Below are positions 12,484 through 23,469 of a stretch of DNA of 64,000 nucleotides, in pieces. The position numbers were made by a program, and so were the translations under genes. The notes under the pieces are model-generated. The model searched no databases. It had not been told where the DNA came from and was given only the letters and a program-made list of their open reading frames with translations. Origin of the DNA: Ophioderma brevispina (lineage: Eukaryota; Echinodermata; Ophiuroidea; Amphilepidida; Ophiodermatidae); the NCBI GenBank assembly GCA_023653785.1, contig JAMKCH010035789.1:1-64000 (forward strand), written 5' to 3'. Within the stretch, counting starts at the first letter, position 1, and the number at the start of each line of letters is the position of its first letter.

Positions 12484-12684
12484 GTAACAGCTTGTAATGT
12501 CTGCAAATTTTTTTTTAAAAACGTTTTTAAGAGTTACAATAATGATATTCTTTTTCCAGTGGATAAAAGCCAACGCATATGGTCGATACCTGTCGTACGT
12601 TTGTCTAATGACACAATATTCAATCGATTTAGCTGTAGATTAGGATTTACGTACGACGCGATTTTGGCTTGCAGTTGAATGTAA

Positions 12685-13045
12685 AGGTGCACGAGAGCTC
12701 CTACAAATCAGGTGTCCTCAAAAAATCGAAAGTACTAATTTTTTCCCCTGATGTAAAGCTTTCCATCAAAAATATCCCTATCTGAAAGGATTAAGTTGAG
12801 AAACGTTTCTTTGGTACAAAAATTGTGAAATTTATAATTTCGTATAGGAGCAAATACGAAATTCAGCCTATGTTTTACATTGAAATATAAGCAACTCAAA
12901 TATCACCTGTTTTCTCTCTTTTAACTCTTTTAAGACATTTCTGTAGACAAACACAAGGTAAGAAATCTATTGAGTGCACATGTCTAATCTATATGATATT
13001 ACTATTATGACACAAATATTTGGGTGCCTCAAAATCTCTGTAGTA
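12685..13045. repeat. Diverged partial copy of the 4033-4861 element
   Basis: Shared blocks include taggagcaaa-acgaaattcagcctatgtttt and ggtacaaaaattgtgaaatt in the same order. Terminal inverted repeats are not recognisable here. Confidence 0.6.
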
Positions 13046-13049
13046 ACAT

Positions 13050-14500
13050 CTGTTTTATGACTGAATAGCTGATGTTTTATAATGTTTCGCCCTGGCGTAT
13101 TGGTTAAACTTGACATGTTGCATTCTATAGTCTTGCGGTAGGCCTATATGACCTTGCAAAAGAGTCAGCACAAAATGCTTTGATGGTTTCTGGCCAACAT
13201 TGACCTGCTGATTCCAGATCTTGATGGTGCAATTTTGTCATCCTTGAGCATTTTGAGATAGGGAGTAAATTAACAGGGGGTAAATTAACAGGGGCAAATT
13301 TTGTAAATGTTTCACACGGGGTTAAAAGGTGTATAAGCTTGTATAGACACGCACCAAAGGCCAAAAAACTGTTCAAGGTCATCATGGGGGTAAACATTTA
13401 TGTTGATCTGATTGGTTTCAAAATGGCAAAGCGGAATTGAAAATTGCCCTTCAGAGTTCCACTGATTTAATATTTTACCATGGCAGTCTACTATTATAAA
13501 TAATATTGAGCATGTAGGTTAACCCAGCATGTCATCAGGTTGTATCCCCTCTGATTTTACTACGTCTGAAGTTGTGAATGAATGTAACGTCACCCGGTGG
13601 CGCCGTGATGTCTGGTTAGGGATCTGTAAATTGATCAATTACGACGACCCCTCTAGTCTAGGCATCACATGCGCGCGTTGGGACTGGTTTGTTCATTCCA
13701 ACTTCAGGTAATTACTCCATTCAAGAACCTTAAGACCGTGCCTACTTTTCACAAGTTTTCTGAAGTTTTAACTACCAGTTGGCAAGTATACTTAGAGATT
13801 TTAAGTTGATAAAGTGTCAGGGATGCTATAGGTCGAATCTTGGATGATATTTTGCAGATTTCGAGATGTCAGTTGCGAGATTGCAAAAATTCAGTCAATT
13901 TTGTGCATGAAATTGTCACTGTGTGAGGCATTGCTTAAATCGCGACCCAAATACAGGCTCAAAATTCACCTTTTTGTGATTGTTCAAATTATGCGAAGCA
14001 TCCCAACATGTTCTAGAGGTGATTGTGATTAAAATCATGTAACTGCCAACTTTGTACGTCTTATATATCATGTGAAGAAAGGGTGATGGATTCTGTCTGA
14101 CCGTCGTCTCGAAATTGATAGAAATTTTAGTTTCCCCACTTGCGATTTGCGCAATCCACCCGCCTCACTACTATCGTGAATGATTGTTGCTGGCTGTACT
14201 GTGTTGCATGCCTGAGGCTGCATACACGGCCACTTAATTTAGGATAGATCATTGTGTTTATTATTATTATATCTTAATTTCTTTTATTATAAATTATTTT
14301 AGAATCATTGTCAAGAGGATATTCTGGTTCGTCAGTATTTCGGCAATTGTTTCATTATTATTATTTTTGGATTTCGATGGTCAGTGTGGACTCAATTTAC
14401 CCTTTTTGAAACTCTGAATGTGCAAGCGCGCATGCGGATCGCGTATAGTTCACCGTTTGATCGGACGGGAACACTCTCTGTAGTGTGTGGGAGGGGAACT
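13050..14500. other. No confident gene or repeat
   Basis: Contains a short ggtaaattaacaggg duplication near 13265. A 60-residue plus-strand frame at 13529-13711 ends at a donor-like site (TTCAG/GTAATT) but belongs to no family I know. Confidence 0.4.
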
Positions 14501-14559
14501 TTGTTTATTTGGTATGGGCAGCCTACACCATGACACTTTACACCACACCCTTTGGAATA

Positions 14560-15650
14560 TACACCAAGACCACTCGTACACGCATACCTTATACACACCC
14601 ACCACATCCACAACACCCGCATACTTCTACACACCCACACACGCTCTACATCCACACACCCATACACTGATACACCCTCATGCTTTTCACAGGCAACCCA
14701 CACATACATCATCCACACACCCACACATACCACCCACACAATACATTTCATTCATCCCACCCCCCACACCTTCACCCCATACATCGCCACAACCCCCACT
14801 ACACCCCCTCATACTGTTCACACCAAAACCACCCCCCTCCCCCCCCTCACTCCCCCCTCACACATCCCCACCCTCATCCTTCCCCACAACCACACATACA
14901 CGCCCTCATATCATCCACACAGAGCCCACACCCCCCTCATACATCCACACATACACCCCCTTCATACTTCACACACCCCAAACATACACACCCTCCTACA
15001 CCCACACTACACACCCTCATACTCCATGCACACACACACCCGCATATACACGCCCTCATACATCCACACAACCCACACACAACCCTTCATACATCCACAC
15101 TCCCACGCATACACACCCCTCATCTTTTCACATACCCCCACATACACCCCTCATACACAACCACACCCTTAACTCACACACCCCACACAACACACCTGCA
15201 TACTCCCAAACCCACACATACACACCCTCCTATACTTTCCACACCCACACAGCCACAATCCCTCTCCACACTACGCATACACACCTTCCATACTCCACAC
15301 ACGCACACACAACACCACACTACACACCCCATACTTTCACACACAAACCCCCACATACACACACCCTCATACAACCCACACACTACCCCCTCCTCCATCA
15401 CTTCACACCACCCCCCCCCCAACATCCACCCCCCTCCTCCATTCCACAACCCACCCTCACCCATACATCCACACACCCATACACACCTCATCCCACACAC
15501 CACACATATCACACCTCATACTTTTCATTCACACACCCACACCTCACACACCCCATTACCCACACGTGCACACTTACACCACACTTACACAACTCTTACA
15601 TGCAACTCTTATATAAACACTCATCACACATGCACACCCTTATACATTCA
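14560..15650. repeat. AC-rich, G-depleted satellite
   Basis: About 1.1 kb of irregular cacaccct, catacatcc and cacac units with almost no G on the top strand. Long open frames (for example 14487-15725) exist only because the composition lacks stop codons, and they consist of His, Pro, Thr, Ser and Tyr. No real gene is present. Confidence 0.85.
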
Positions 15651-15719
15651 TTTGTATCGGTGATCCATTATGTAGAGACAGTTATTAGGAGGTTAGGAAG
15701 TTATGTTAGGTTGATTGAG

Positions 15720-16100
15720 CTGTAGAGAGTGTTCCGATCGATCAGGTTCCGTCCGCAGTAGATGGAATGGCACATGCATATGTTCGAACTGGTATGTATT
15801 GGTCAGGAAATGAATGGGTTATTTGTAACACCACTCTCATGTTATAAATAATTTAAATTTTCCCCTTATGTTAAGTCATAATATAATAAATAATTGTGTA
15901 TTTTTAACGCTCGACATATCCACGTAAACGTGCTCAAGGCGGCTGTGCGGCAGCCATGAAAGGCTCAGCACATCAGAGAGAACCACATAATACCAATAGA
16001 TTTATGCCAATAAGCTCGATTTTAGAAGCAGGAGAACCTGGAGGCCCGGAGAAACCTGCGGAACGAGTATGGATCGAGAAACCAATTCACATAAAGCCAC
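15720..16100. other. Unrecognised spacer before tRNA-like element
   Basis: No genes seen. AT-rich to 15900, then more GC-rich towards the tRNA-like sequence. Confidence 0.4.
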
Positions 16101-16104
16101 CCAG

Positions 16105-16200
16105 AAAGAGGACCTGCCGGGGATCGAACCCGGACCTCATTGGCGAAAGCGATGTAAGATACGCTGCGCCAACTCGTTCATGGAAACACTGACCCACTCA
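16105..16200 (-). repeat. tRNA-derived SINE head
   Basis: On the minus strand an A-box-like TGGCGCAGCG is followed by a CTTTCGC anticodon-like loop and B box GGTTCGATCCC inside a perfect CCGGG/CCCGG T-arm. The loop would read TTC (Glu-type). The acceptor stem does not pair, so this is a SINE or tRNA pseudogene, not a functional tRNA. Confidence 0.55.
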
Positions 16201-16230
16201 TCGCGAGAATGGTTACACAGCAGCGAAATA

Positions 16231-16600
16231 CACCGGGGCATTGAAGGTGGTCGTGCCCAGAGACAGCAGCGCCATACACCGAGGCATTGAGGGTGGTCGT
16301 GCCTAGGGATAGCAGCATTGTACACCGGGGCATTGAAGGTGGTCGTGCCCAGAGAAAGCAGCGCCATACACCGAGGCATTGAGGGTGGTCGTGCCTAGGG
16401 ATGGCAGCATTGTACACCGGGGCATTGAAGGTGGTCGTGCCCAGAGATAGCAACGCCATACACCATTAAGGCATTGAGGGTGGTCGTGCCTAGAGATAGC
16501 AGCGTCACGCGCCGGGCATTGAGGGTGGTCGTGCCGAGATATAGCAGCGTTATATAACAGGACACTGATTGTAGTGGTGTCCACAAATAGCGTCGTTGTG
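16231..16600. repeat. 46-bp minisatellite with dimeric organisation
   Basis: About eight units start at 16231, 16277, 16323, 16369, 16415 and 16461, with degraded ones after. Each contains ggcattga(a/g)ggtggtcgtgcc. Alternate units differ consistently (accggggcattgaa versus accgaggcattgag), giving a 92-bp higher-order repeat. The multi-frame open frames here are artefacts of the repeat. Confidence 0.85.
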
Positions 16601-16877
16601 TACTGGGATACCAGTACGCGAAGGGTAAGTCATAGGCTGGGTCAAGTGTTTCCATTATATACTTTCCCTTAGTTTTAATTTTAGATTGTATATGTGTCTT
16701 GCGTAATGGTAGTGATGCATTATAATGCTATGCCATTATCATGCTTATCACGACATGCTCCCCAGCGGGTAGCGCGGGAGCTCTGTGCAAAATTGTCCAG
16801 AATGTAAACACTTAGTCATTTTTCTGGTCCCTTGGGCCTAGGTACTGTATGCGTTCTTTCTGAAAATCTCATGTATC

Positions 16878-17065
16878 TTTAAGTCCAATCTGGGATCCCA
16901 ATTCTAATTACAAAATCGCTTATTTTATGACGCATTTGTTAGCATTCTCGTTCGCAGGTATAGTTTCCTAGACAATTGCCAACGTAACTGTGTAAAAATA
17001 TCAAATTTTGAAAATTGGGGGAGCGCTCTTCAAAAAATGTGCTATTATTGCTTTAATTATGCAAG
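16878..17065. repeat. Partial copy of the 1848-2404 element
   Basis: Starting taagtccaatctgggatcc and running through ttgggggagcgct to tgtgctattattgc, it matches 2219-2404 with small indels. The left half is absent, with the 46-bp minisatellite region lying upstream instead. Confidence 0.65.
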
Positions 17066-17261
17066 AACTATATCGCTTGTGGATCCACATTTTCGCCAAA
17101 TAGCTAAACGTGAAAATAGCAACAATGATTGGTCAAAACTAAATTACAGAACCGACAGACGTAGCTAATGCTTGACGAAGTCAAAAACCCCAATTTTCAT
17201 CATGTCCGTCCGTGAAATTGAAGGTTTTGTGGAAACTCACGTTGTCACAATCTTATAACAT

Positions 17262-17376
17262 TGTGGTTTGTGTCATGCTGTAATTAATTTTGATTCGTTT
17301 TTGAGTTGCTATATTTCGGTTTGTGGTTTGTGTCATGCTGTAATTAATTTTGATTCGTTTTTTTTGAGTTGCTATA
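17262..17376. repeat. Tandem duplication, about 57-bp unit
   Basis: tgtggtttgtgtcatgctgt followed by aattaattttgattcg and a T run, then gagttgctatat, occurs twice in succession. Confidence 0.85.
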
Positions 17377-17399
17377 TTGAAAGAGACTTGGCCGCCATC

Positions 17400-18690
17400 G
17401 TCTGCTTCGGTGCAAGCAAATCACGCCACGCACGACAAATCCTCTGCGAGTTACATCGCACAGTGACTGCGCTATCTATCGAGTTTACATCACGACACCG
17501 CGATCGGGGCAACCCGAGAGCGCAATACAACGGGAGTTTAAATCGCGACACAATCAGGGTCAAGGTTTTTTGTCTCACCTGTATTTGAGGATTTTGTAAA
17601 CATTATTTTTTCAATTTGAAAAAAAAATCCAATTGGAAATCTAAGTTGTCCAAAATCCACAATATCAAATGCAAAAAATAAGTTTATTAAATGATATTCG
17701 GTATTTTTGATACACCTAGTTTTTTAATTTGAAAAAGTACGCATTTAAATTCAGAAAACTAAAAATCCAACAATAATAGATGAAAAAAGAGTAAACTGAT
17801 ATCTGGTCTTATTTAATATAGTTTTTTATTTTGAAAAAAAAAACTGTTTTTCGAATCGAAAAAACCCTAGGTTTATCAACGATAACCCAGGTTTATGTAT
17901 ATTTCTGATTTTACTGATATTTCTGTTTTCCCGAAAACCTAGAAAAAAATCGAAAAAAAATTGGGGGGTGTCGAAAAAACATGTTTATCGGCAATAAACC
18001 CGGCAATAAAAAAATGTTGTTTGCTATTCTGCTTCGTGTTATCATCTGTTGCAGCTGTTTTCGATTTTGCGGTTTGATTTTTGGAGGGCTTTGGTTCTCG
18101 CATTTCTGTTGAGATGAAATGTTATTTCATGCACTAGAGACTTGCATTTTTTTAAATTTTAATTTAAAAGATTCCAAACCAGTCAAACTTGCTTGTTTCA
18201 TAAAATGTGTCTCATGTTTATTTATCACACTGTATTAGCTCCAATGGCACCTGTGTGAGCCGCTAATGTGAGATTTTGGCTCAAAGTCCTGCTCCAGGAG
18301 CATATATTTTTGACACGTCTCATAGCGGCGTTATAAAGAATTCAAATTGTCAAGAAAATTCAACGAGATCAACATTTCATATCGTAATTAACATCTGTGT
18401 CTAAATAATTTCATTGATATCATGATTACAGTGATTTGAGCCATGTGATAGTTTTTATTATATAACTCATACATAGATTCTAGTCATTTAATTGGTTTAT
18501 TTGTGCCACGTGACTATTCAATAGAGTTACCATCATCTCAATGGTCTACAAAATTAACTATTAACGCGTTGATAGTTTTACTATCACATGCCTCTATTTC
18601 CATCCACACGATTTGTGTTAAACATGCCATGCGTGTACAGTATGAGCTAGAAAACGAAGTCTGATGAAGAGGTTGTTAGCACGTAATTTC
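17400..18690. other. No recognised gene or repeat
   Basis: AT-rich with several A and T runs. Nothing I can name. Confidence 0.4.
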
Positions 18691-18734
18691 GTACTTTCAT
18701 CTCCCGTTCGCTACGACTGTACAACGCCATAGCA

Positions 18735-18941
18735 ATGTATGGAACTGTGCCAATCCGAAACAGTGACTCGATGATGAAAAAGTTTCTTGGAAGACGAAAA
18801 CTGGCGTCCACTGAAGACACTCCTCGATTTGCGCTAGGAAATGAATCAGATCTAGTGGATTTAATTGACGAGGCGATTCAAAAAACACAAAGCGTCAATA
18901 AAATACGCTGTCAGATTTGTCAGTGTCAGACTATGCTGTAG
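18735..18941 (+). CDS. Small ORF of unknown function (68 aa)
   Basis: The frame starts MYGTVPIRNSDSMMKKFLGR and includes an acidic amphipathic stretch (NESDLVDLIDEAIQKTQ) and three cysteines near the end. I recognise no family. A canonical AATAAA lies about 110 bases after the stop (near 19049), and a consensus splice donor (AAAAG/GTAAGTAC) follows at about 19141. The segment could therefore be a small intronless gene, a 5' exon of a longer transcript, or a non-coding RNA. It is not inside any repeat I could identify, unlike most open frames here. Confidence 0.25.
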   Translation: MYGTVPIRNSDSMMKKFLGRRKLASTEDTPRFALGNESDLVDLIDEAIQKTQSVNKIRCQICQCQTML

Positions 18942-19282
18942 CCACGGGGGAGCAGCAGACTTATTTGAGGCTTGCTTTTGAACTTATACTGTGGAGAAAA
19001 GATGTGCGGCGTTTACATCATGACATGTTGAAATTTTATACTCGGATTGAAATAAAACTGGATTCTGGAACTTTGATTCTTGAACCTTGAACTCTACTTG
19101 AATGCATGGAAAATATCACCTCGTAAATTATGGTCTACAAAAGGTAAGTACGACTTTTGCTCTTTGAAAAATCATGGAATTGTCCATTCTTTTCCATAGC
19201 CTAGCCTAGGCCCGTAGATCCAGGCCCTAGGCTAATATGATATAATTATTAAATGAACAGAATATATGTATGAGTTAGATAA

Positions 19283-19630
19283 AACAAATATTACTGCCTT
19301 GTATTCGGTGATTGGTAAAAAATGGATCACTCGGATGAAAGATGGATTGTTCAATTTCACTCGCCTGCGGTCGTGAAATGAACAATCCATCTTTCACCTT
19401 GTGATCATAGTTTTTTACATCACACTTTAAGTCAGTTAATATTTGTATACTATCACATGGCATGAAAAGAAACCAGGTGATATCATTATATAAAACAAAT
19501 GTTGACTGCCTGTGTTCGTGCCATAGTAAAATATATCATTCGGTTAAATTCTGACCGTTCCATTCCACTCTGCTTCGCCTCGTGAATGGAAAAGTAAGAA
19601 TTTGTACTATCACAACTCTCAGGGAATTCA
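19283..19630. repeat. Two related hairpin units in tandem
   Basis: Unit 1 (from 19283) and unit 2 (from 19493) share aaacaaat-tt-actgcc, tgt-ttcg and atcattcgg-like blocks. Each ends in a hairpin: gatggattgttcaattt paired with its complement in unit 1, and ttccattccac with tgaatggaa in unit 2. Confidence 0.5.
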
Positions 19631-19639
19631 TATTGTATA

Positions 19640-21780
19640 TTACAAGTTTTAAATTCAAAATGGCGTCCAAAATGGGCACCAGAATTTTTTCATGAAATGC
19701 ATTAAACAAGAGAGATTAGAAACTTACTTTTCAAAAAGATACATGAAAATGAAAGTCTCAAGCGTCATGAATACATCGGTGCTTAAATAATTTCAACTCT
19801 GTTATGGTGGGGTCATATAGTAAAAAAGCTTTGATTCATATCGTTTTTTGAAGTTTTCGGGATATTAGCCAACCGACCTTTCTTACCTTACAAAATAGTA
19901 ATATTATCTTAGATTGGACTCCATTTTAAAATTTCAAAGCGTAATAAACATTATTTAGGCACAGGATATGTCAATTTTGACCAACAAGGTGCTCTCATTG
20001 AATATGATTGACAATTAAGTTTTATGTCTTGTTTTAATGCGTTTTAGTGGAAAAAAAACTATTTTGGCAGCTATCTTCCACCCCATCTTGAATATTTGGG
20101 AACATCCGGATTGTGTTTTGGGATCATAAACTTCTTTTTGAAAAAGTGTAGTACAACCCGGGCCTTTTTGGAAAGTGGAACATAACATTCTCATCACCAA
20201 AAACGTGGACTTCCTTTCAATTTTCTCTACAATTGGACCCCCTTTATCGAAAATGTGGCAAAGTTTTGAAAATGGTCACATAGATAAAGGCGAAAATGCT
20301 CAATTACAAGCGGGTCATTCAAGCGACTGTGAAGCATGCTTTATCATTAAGATGAGGCCCATTTGTGTTGTCTTACAGAGTCTGCTTGAGCTAATGAGCT
20401 GCTAATAGGGCTGTTTCCGACCGTTATAGGCATCTTTGTAGATTGTGGAGACAAAAGGTATATTCGGCATCACTTAAGGTTCCATAAACACAGACCAAAG
20501 CGCAGCTCGCAACATCTTGTTTCCTTAAGTCAAAAAATTGTCATTTGAAATGGAGGACCATGCTCTAAGCGTTGCGTTTTACAGATAGCATGGCCTTGAA
20601 GTTGCTCATACTTTTTAATTTGTATCGATACAAGCCACGTTAAAATATTAACCGTAAAACGCCGTTGTAACTGCAGCTATCATTTTAACAATGTGTATTT
20701 TGAGGAGAAAAAACACTTGGTACATGATAGAGTGGTTGTAAGACACCAAACTCAAAATTGTGGTGAAAAAATACAACTTGATGTTATAGGCGGGCCTCTT
20801 TCTCTCCTTATCTGCCAAGTACTTTCGATCAAGGAGTTGAAAAAATCAGACTGATAACTTAACTCAGTGTTTTTGCATCAATGGTCCGCATTCTACTTCA
20901 CAGGTTAAAAACTATAAAACTCCAAACTTGAAATACTTATTATCACGACGGTATGTAAAGTGCACGTGACTGGAACCTAAGTAAAATATTGTCCTTCTTG
21001 TTGCCATTATTTCAGCCGCCTTCCAGACAAGACCTTACAGTACTCCAAAATGAAAGTGAAAGTGTTGAGTAGTGAAGATGCCCATTTGGTCCTCCTTGTG
21101 AATCGAGCGAAATCGTCAACATGTTGGTCTGTGCCTATTTACTTTTTATCGCAGTATCTTTACAATGTATGCCTTGGACGGTGATCTACTACAATCAAAC
21201 GAAAACGGCTACCAAGTCCACCAGTCTTTTGGGGCGCAATATTATTAGAAAAAATCTCAACAAATTAAACACGTATGCATCACCACCCCAGTCCACCCCA
21301 AACCACACACACACACATTGCACTTAACGACCTTCACAACATGAATGAACAAAACTGCACCTACCATGCGGAATAGAAATAAAACATTGAGTTCATTTGG
21401 TTGCACATTGGGTCACTTGTATAAGCGCCATACCAAAGCACAACCAAAGCACATAAAGGCAACGTTTTGCCCAAAATCTCAAATTACATTTCCTTGTCAT
21501 TTTGCTCAAATTTTCTAGGCGATTCCCCCCCCCCCCCCCCATTTTGATTGTTGCAAGAGGACCAAGTCCATAGTAGCAAAAATGTCAGGGGTTTAGTTCT
21601 GCCATCGTCTTGACTGTCCTGGCGCTGCTAATAAGCACAGCCAATCACACTATTAAACATAAATGACATCGTTCCATTACACCGGTTTGCTAGTCGCTAT
21701 TCCATATTTTCCAATTCAGTTCACATGGGGATATGGAACCTCATGCCACAGCGCATTGCTCTTTCCTGGTTTCCGCTGAT
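19640..21780. other. Mostly unrecognised sequence
   Basis: No genes or clear repeats. A C tract at 21525-21541 and a short CA run near 21305 are the only simple-sequence features. Confidence 0.4.
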
Positions 21781-21789
21781 TGTATATGC

Positions 21790-21960
21790 ACGACCCGAGC
21801 AGTAATTGGTTGGAATAGATCACATCACGTGCATTATGCATGGTGTGACGTCGTAATTAGCACGTGCCTCGATTTGTTTTGGTTTGAGTTCTACATTGGC
21901 GTGTGTATCGCAATGGACTAGCGATGCCCGGCGGCAAAACCTAGACTCCTTCATAAATAT
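21790..21960 (+). promoter_or_regulatory. Possible promoter: two E-boxes and a CRE-like site
   Basis: CACGTG is present near 21826 and GCACGTGC near 21859. A TGACGTC site lies between them near 21846. The stretch immediately precedes the candidate basic exon at 21971. No TATA box is seen and a short upstream ATG (21924) would encode only a six-residue peptide. The functional reading is inference. Confidence 0.25.
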
Positions 21961-21970
21961 TGTTGAGTGC

Positions 21971-22048
21971 GATGGAGAAAGAAAGACCAGAACGATTACG
22001 GAGAAACAGAAAAGTACTGAAAAAAAAGGCTAGAGGCAGCGACCGAAA
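21971..22048 (+). CDS. Candidate first coding exon, very basic N-terminus
   Basis: An ATG in good context (G at -3, G at +4) opens a 26-residue highly charged frame, starting MEKERPERLRRNRKVLKK and ending at a consensus donor, GTAAGTC. The composition (Arg/Lys/Glu-rich) would suit a nuclear or nucleolar protein, but no family can be named from so little sequence. The 150 bp upstream contain a CRE-like TGACGTC and two CACGTG E-boxes, compatible with a promoter. No partner exon was identified. The adjacent 22.05-22.66 kb is a transposon-like repeat, so this could be chance. Confidence 0.28.
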
Positions 22049-22049
22049 G

Positions 22050-22660
22050 TAAGTCAAACCCCCACTGTTAAAAAATACAGTGCAATTTACAGGAAAATAC
22101 GTAAAAACTTCATAAAATACGGGACGAAAAACTGTAAATTTTATGTCCAATTTGCCAGGCCTATAATGAAAAAATCTAAAAGTGCAAAGACTTTATTCGA
22201 AATTTAATGAGTAACAACATCATTATACACTACTATGAATTTTTCAATTATACCATTAAGTACTAAAATATACAGGGGAAAAATACTGTAAATTTTACAG
22301 GAAAATCCTGGCAGCAATTCTGCCAACAAAACCCCGTAAAAATATAGCTTTTACAGGTTTTCATTCAAATTTACTGTATAATTTACAGTTTGATGTAATA
22401 CATTTTACAACAAACTGTAAATTTTACAGTATATGCACTGTAAAAAATTGTGGATAGGCCTACTAAGTTAGGGTGTTCGTCAGTGCTTTTTTATTCTCCA
22501 CACATTCACAATCTCTGTAATAACTCACCAAATATATATATTTTTAAGCGTTTTGATTAAATTCATTTTTACAGTATACTGTAAATTTTACGGTAATTTG
22601 TTGGCAGAATTGCTGCCATGATTTTACTGTAAAATTTCAGTATTTTTTTTACAGTGTACA
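22050..22660. mobile_element. MITE rich in ACTGTAAA/TTTACAGT palindromes
   Basis: Left sequences (ccccactgttaaaaaatacagt; ggcagcaattctgccaacaaa at about 22308) have complements near 22600-22660 (ttggcagaattgctgcc; ttacagtgtac). Many ACTGTAAA motifs lie between. A related fragment (gcaattctgctaacaaattaccgtaaatttac) occurs at 55090-55130. Confidence 0.5.
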
Positions 22661-22756
22661 AATAGGATTGCTTCATTCAGAGCAACACTTTTTAAATATT
22701 TAGATAGATTTATTGTAGTTGTTTGTAAAATAATCTTAACTATATTAAACTATTAC

Positions 22757-22933
22757 CTTGTCCAATGTCTTTGCATGATAATGATGCGTCCAACCAATAT
22801 CTTTGGCTAATCTGATAAGGTCCACAATATTCCTTTTCACCTTTTTGTCTGCAGATTGGTTCTGTGTTTGTGCAATTTGATGCTGCCTTGCATATACACC
22901 GGAGACAGTCGTCGGGCACATTTGAAGATTCAT
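22757..22933 (-). CDS. Exon 4: N-terminal half of an i-type lysozyme (destabilase) domain
   Basis: A 177-base (59-codon) phase 1-1 exon lies between acceptor atgtcacag and donor CAAG/GTAATAG. The peptide has the hallmarks of the destabilase family: DDCLRCICKAASNC, a second Cys, then YCGPYQIS and YWLDA. i-type lysozymes cleave the MurNAc-GlcNAc bond of peptidoglycan, and some have isopeptidase activity. In family members the motif after CIC reads roughly xxES(G/N)C, with the catalytic Glu, and an Asp precedes the SCG. Here these positions read AASNC and RQKGEKEYCG, so both acidic residues appear replaced (Ala and Lys). The exon ends in phase 1, so at least one further exon carrying the rest of the domain is required. 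I did not find it between 1 and 22756. A diverged or inactive lysozyme is the best call. Confidence 0.72.
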
Positions 22934-23093
22934 CTGTGACATGGTAAGCATAAGTATAACGAATATTATTTACAAGTATGATTTTACTTTAGACCGTATG
23001 AAATAAAAAAAAATAGTTCACGTCCCATGTTTGTTTTGGGAAATTGAGGAGGGAGGGACGTTTTAATTTTCTCTATTTCATTTGTTGACATTA

Positions 23094-23456
23094 CTACAGA
23101 TAAAATACATTTTTGAGAAAATGTAGAAGTAATTTTGTGTCGTCTGCTTGGGGTACATAGGGGTTACTTTGGTAGTATGTGTCATGGTAATAAATGTTAA
23201 CCTTGTACGAACTGGAATCATACTGTTGTGCGTCAGAAGAACCACCGGATGTACACTGATTTATCTCTGTGAGTTTAAATAATGCTGCTACCGTATGCTT
23301 ATGAGAAAACCATTTTGAAACATGAGAATACAATGAGTGACCGAATTGAGCTGACAGACGTTGTTTATCGGATTGCAGTTTGTATATGCATCTAGCTAGA
23401 GACGAAAGCATATGCTCAGAAAATTGACTATGCAACGCAAAGAGGGAAAATTCCAA
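23094..23456 (-). other. Unassigned 120-codon open frame in intron 3
   Basis: The frame (start MEFSLFALHSQFSEHM, later Ser/Tyr/Gln-rich) lies on the same strand as the lysozyme-like gene, between its exons 3 and 4. It lacks good splice sites, resembles no family I know, and ends at its own stop. It may be chance or an old transposon piece. Confidence 0.2.
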
Positions 23457-23469
23457 AAATACATATTAG

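Noticed and set aside
13125..13397. Minus-strand frame ending FCADSFARSYRPTARL as lysozyme C-terminus
   Set aside because: Cys-Ala and Tyr are present, but the Cys spacing is wrong and there are no matching splice sites.
14487..15725. 412-codon plus-strand frame rich in His, Pro, Thr
   Set aside because: It lies wholly in the AC-rich satellite. All three plus frames are open because the sequence lacks G and T-rich stops, and there are no domain features.
16105..16200. Functional tRNA-Glu on the minus strand
   Set aside because: The T-arm and anticodon-like loop are good, but the acceptor stem does not pair and the D-stem is weak.
16137..16655. Overlapping minus-strand 80-93 codon frames (LGTTTLNA repeats)
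   Set aside because: They are translations of the 46-bp minisatellite in several frames.
23094..23456. Extra exon of the lysozyme-like gene
   Set aside because: It would need phase 1 at both ends and splice sites. None are present and it ends in its own stop.
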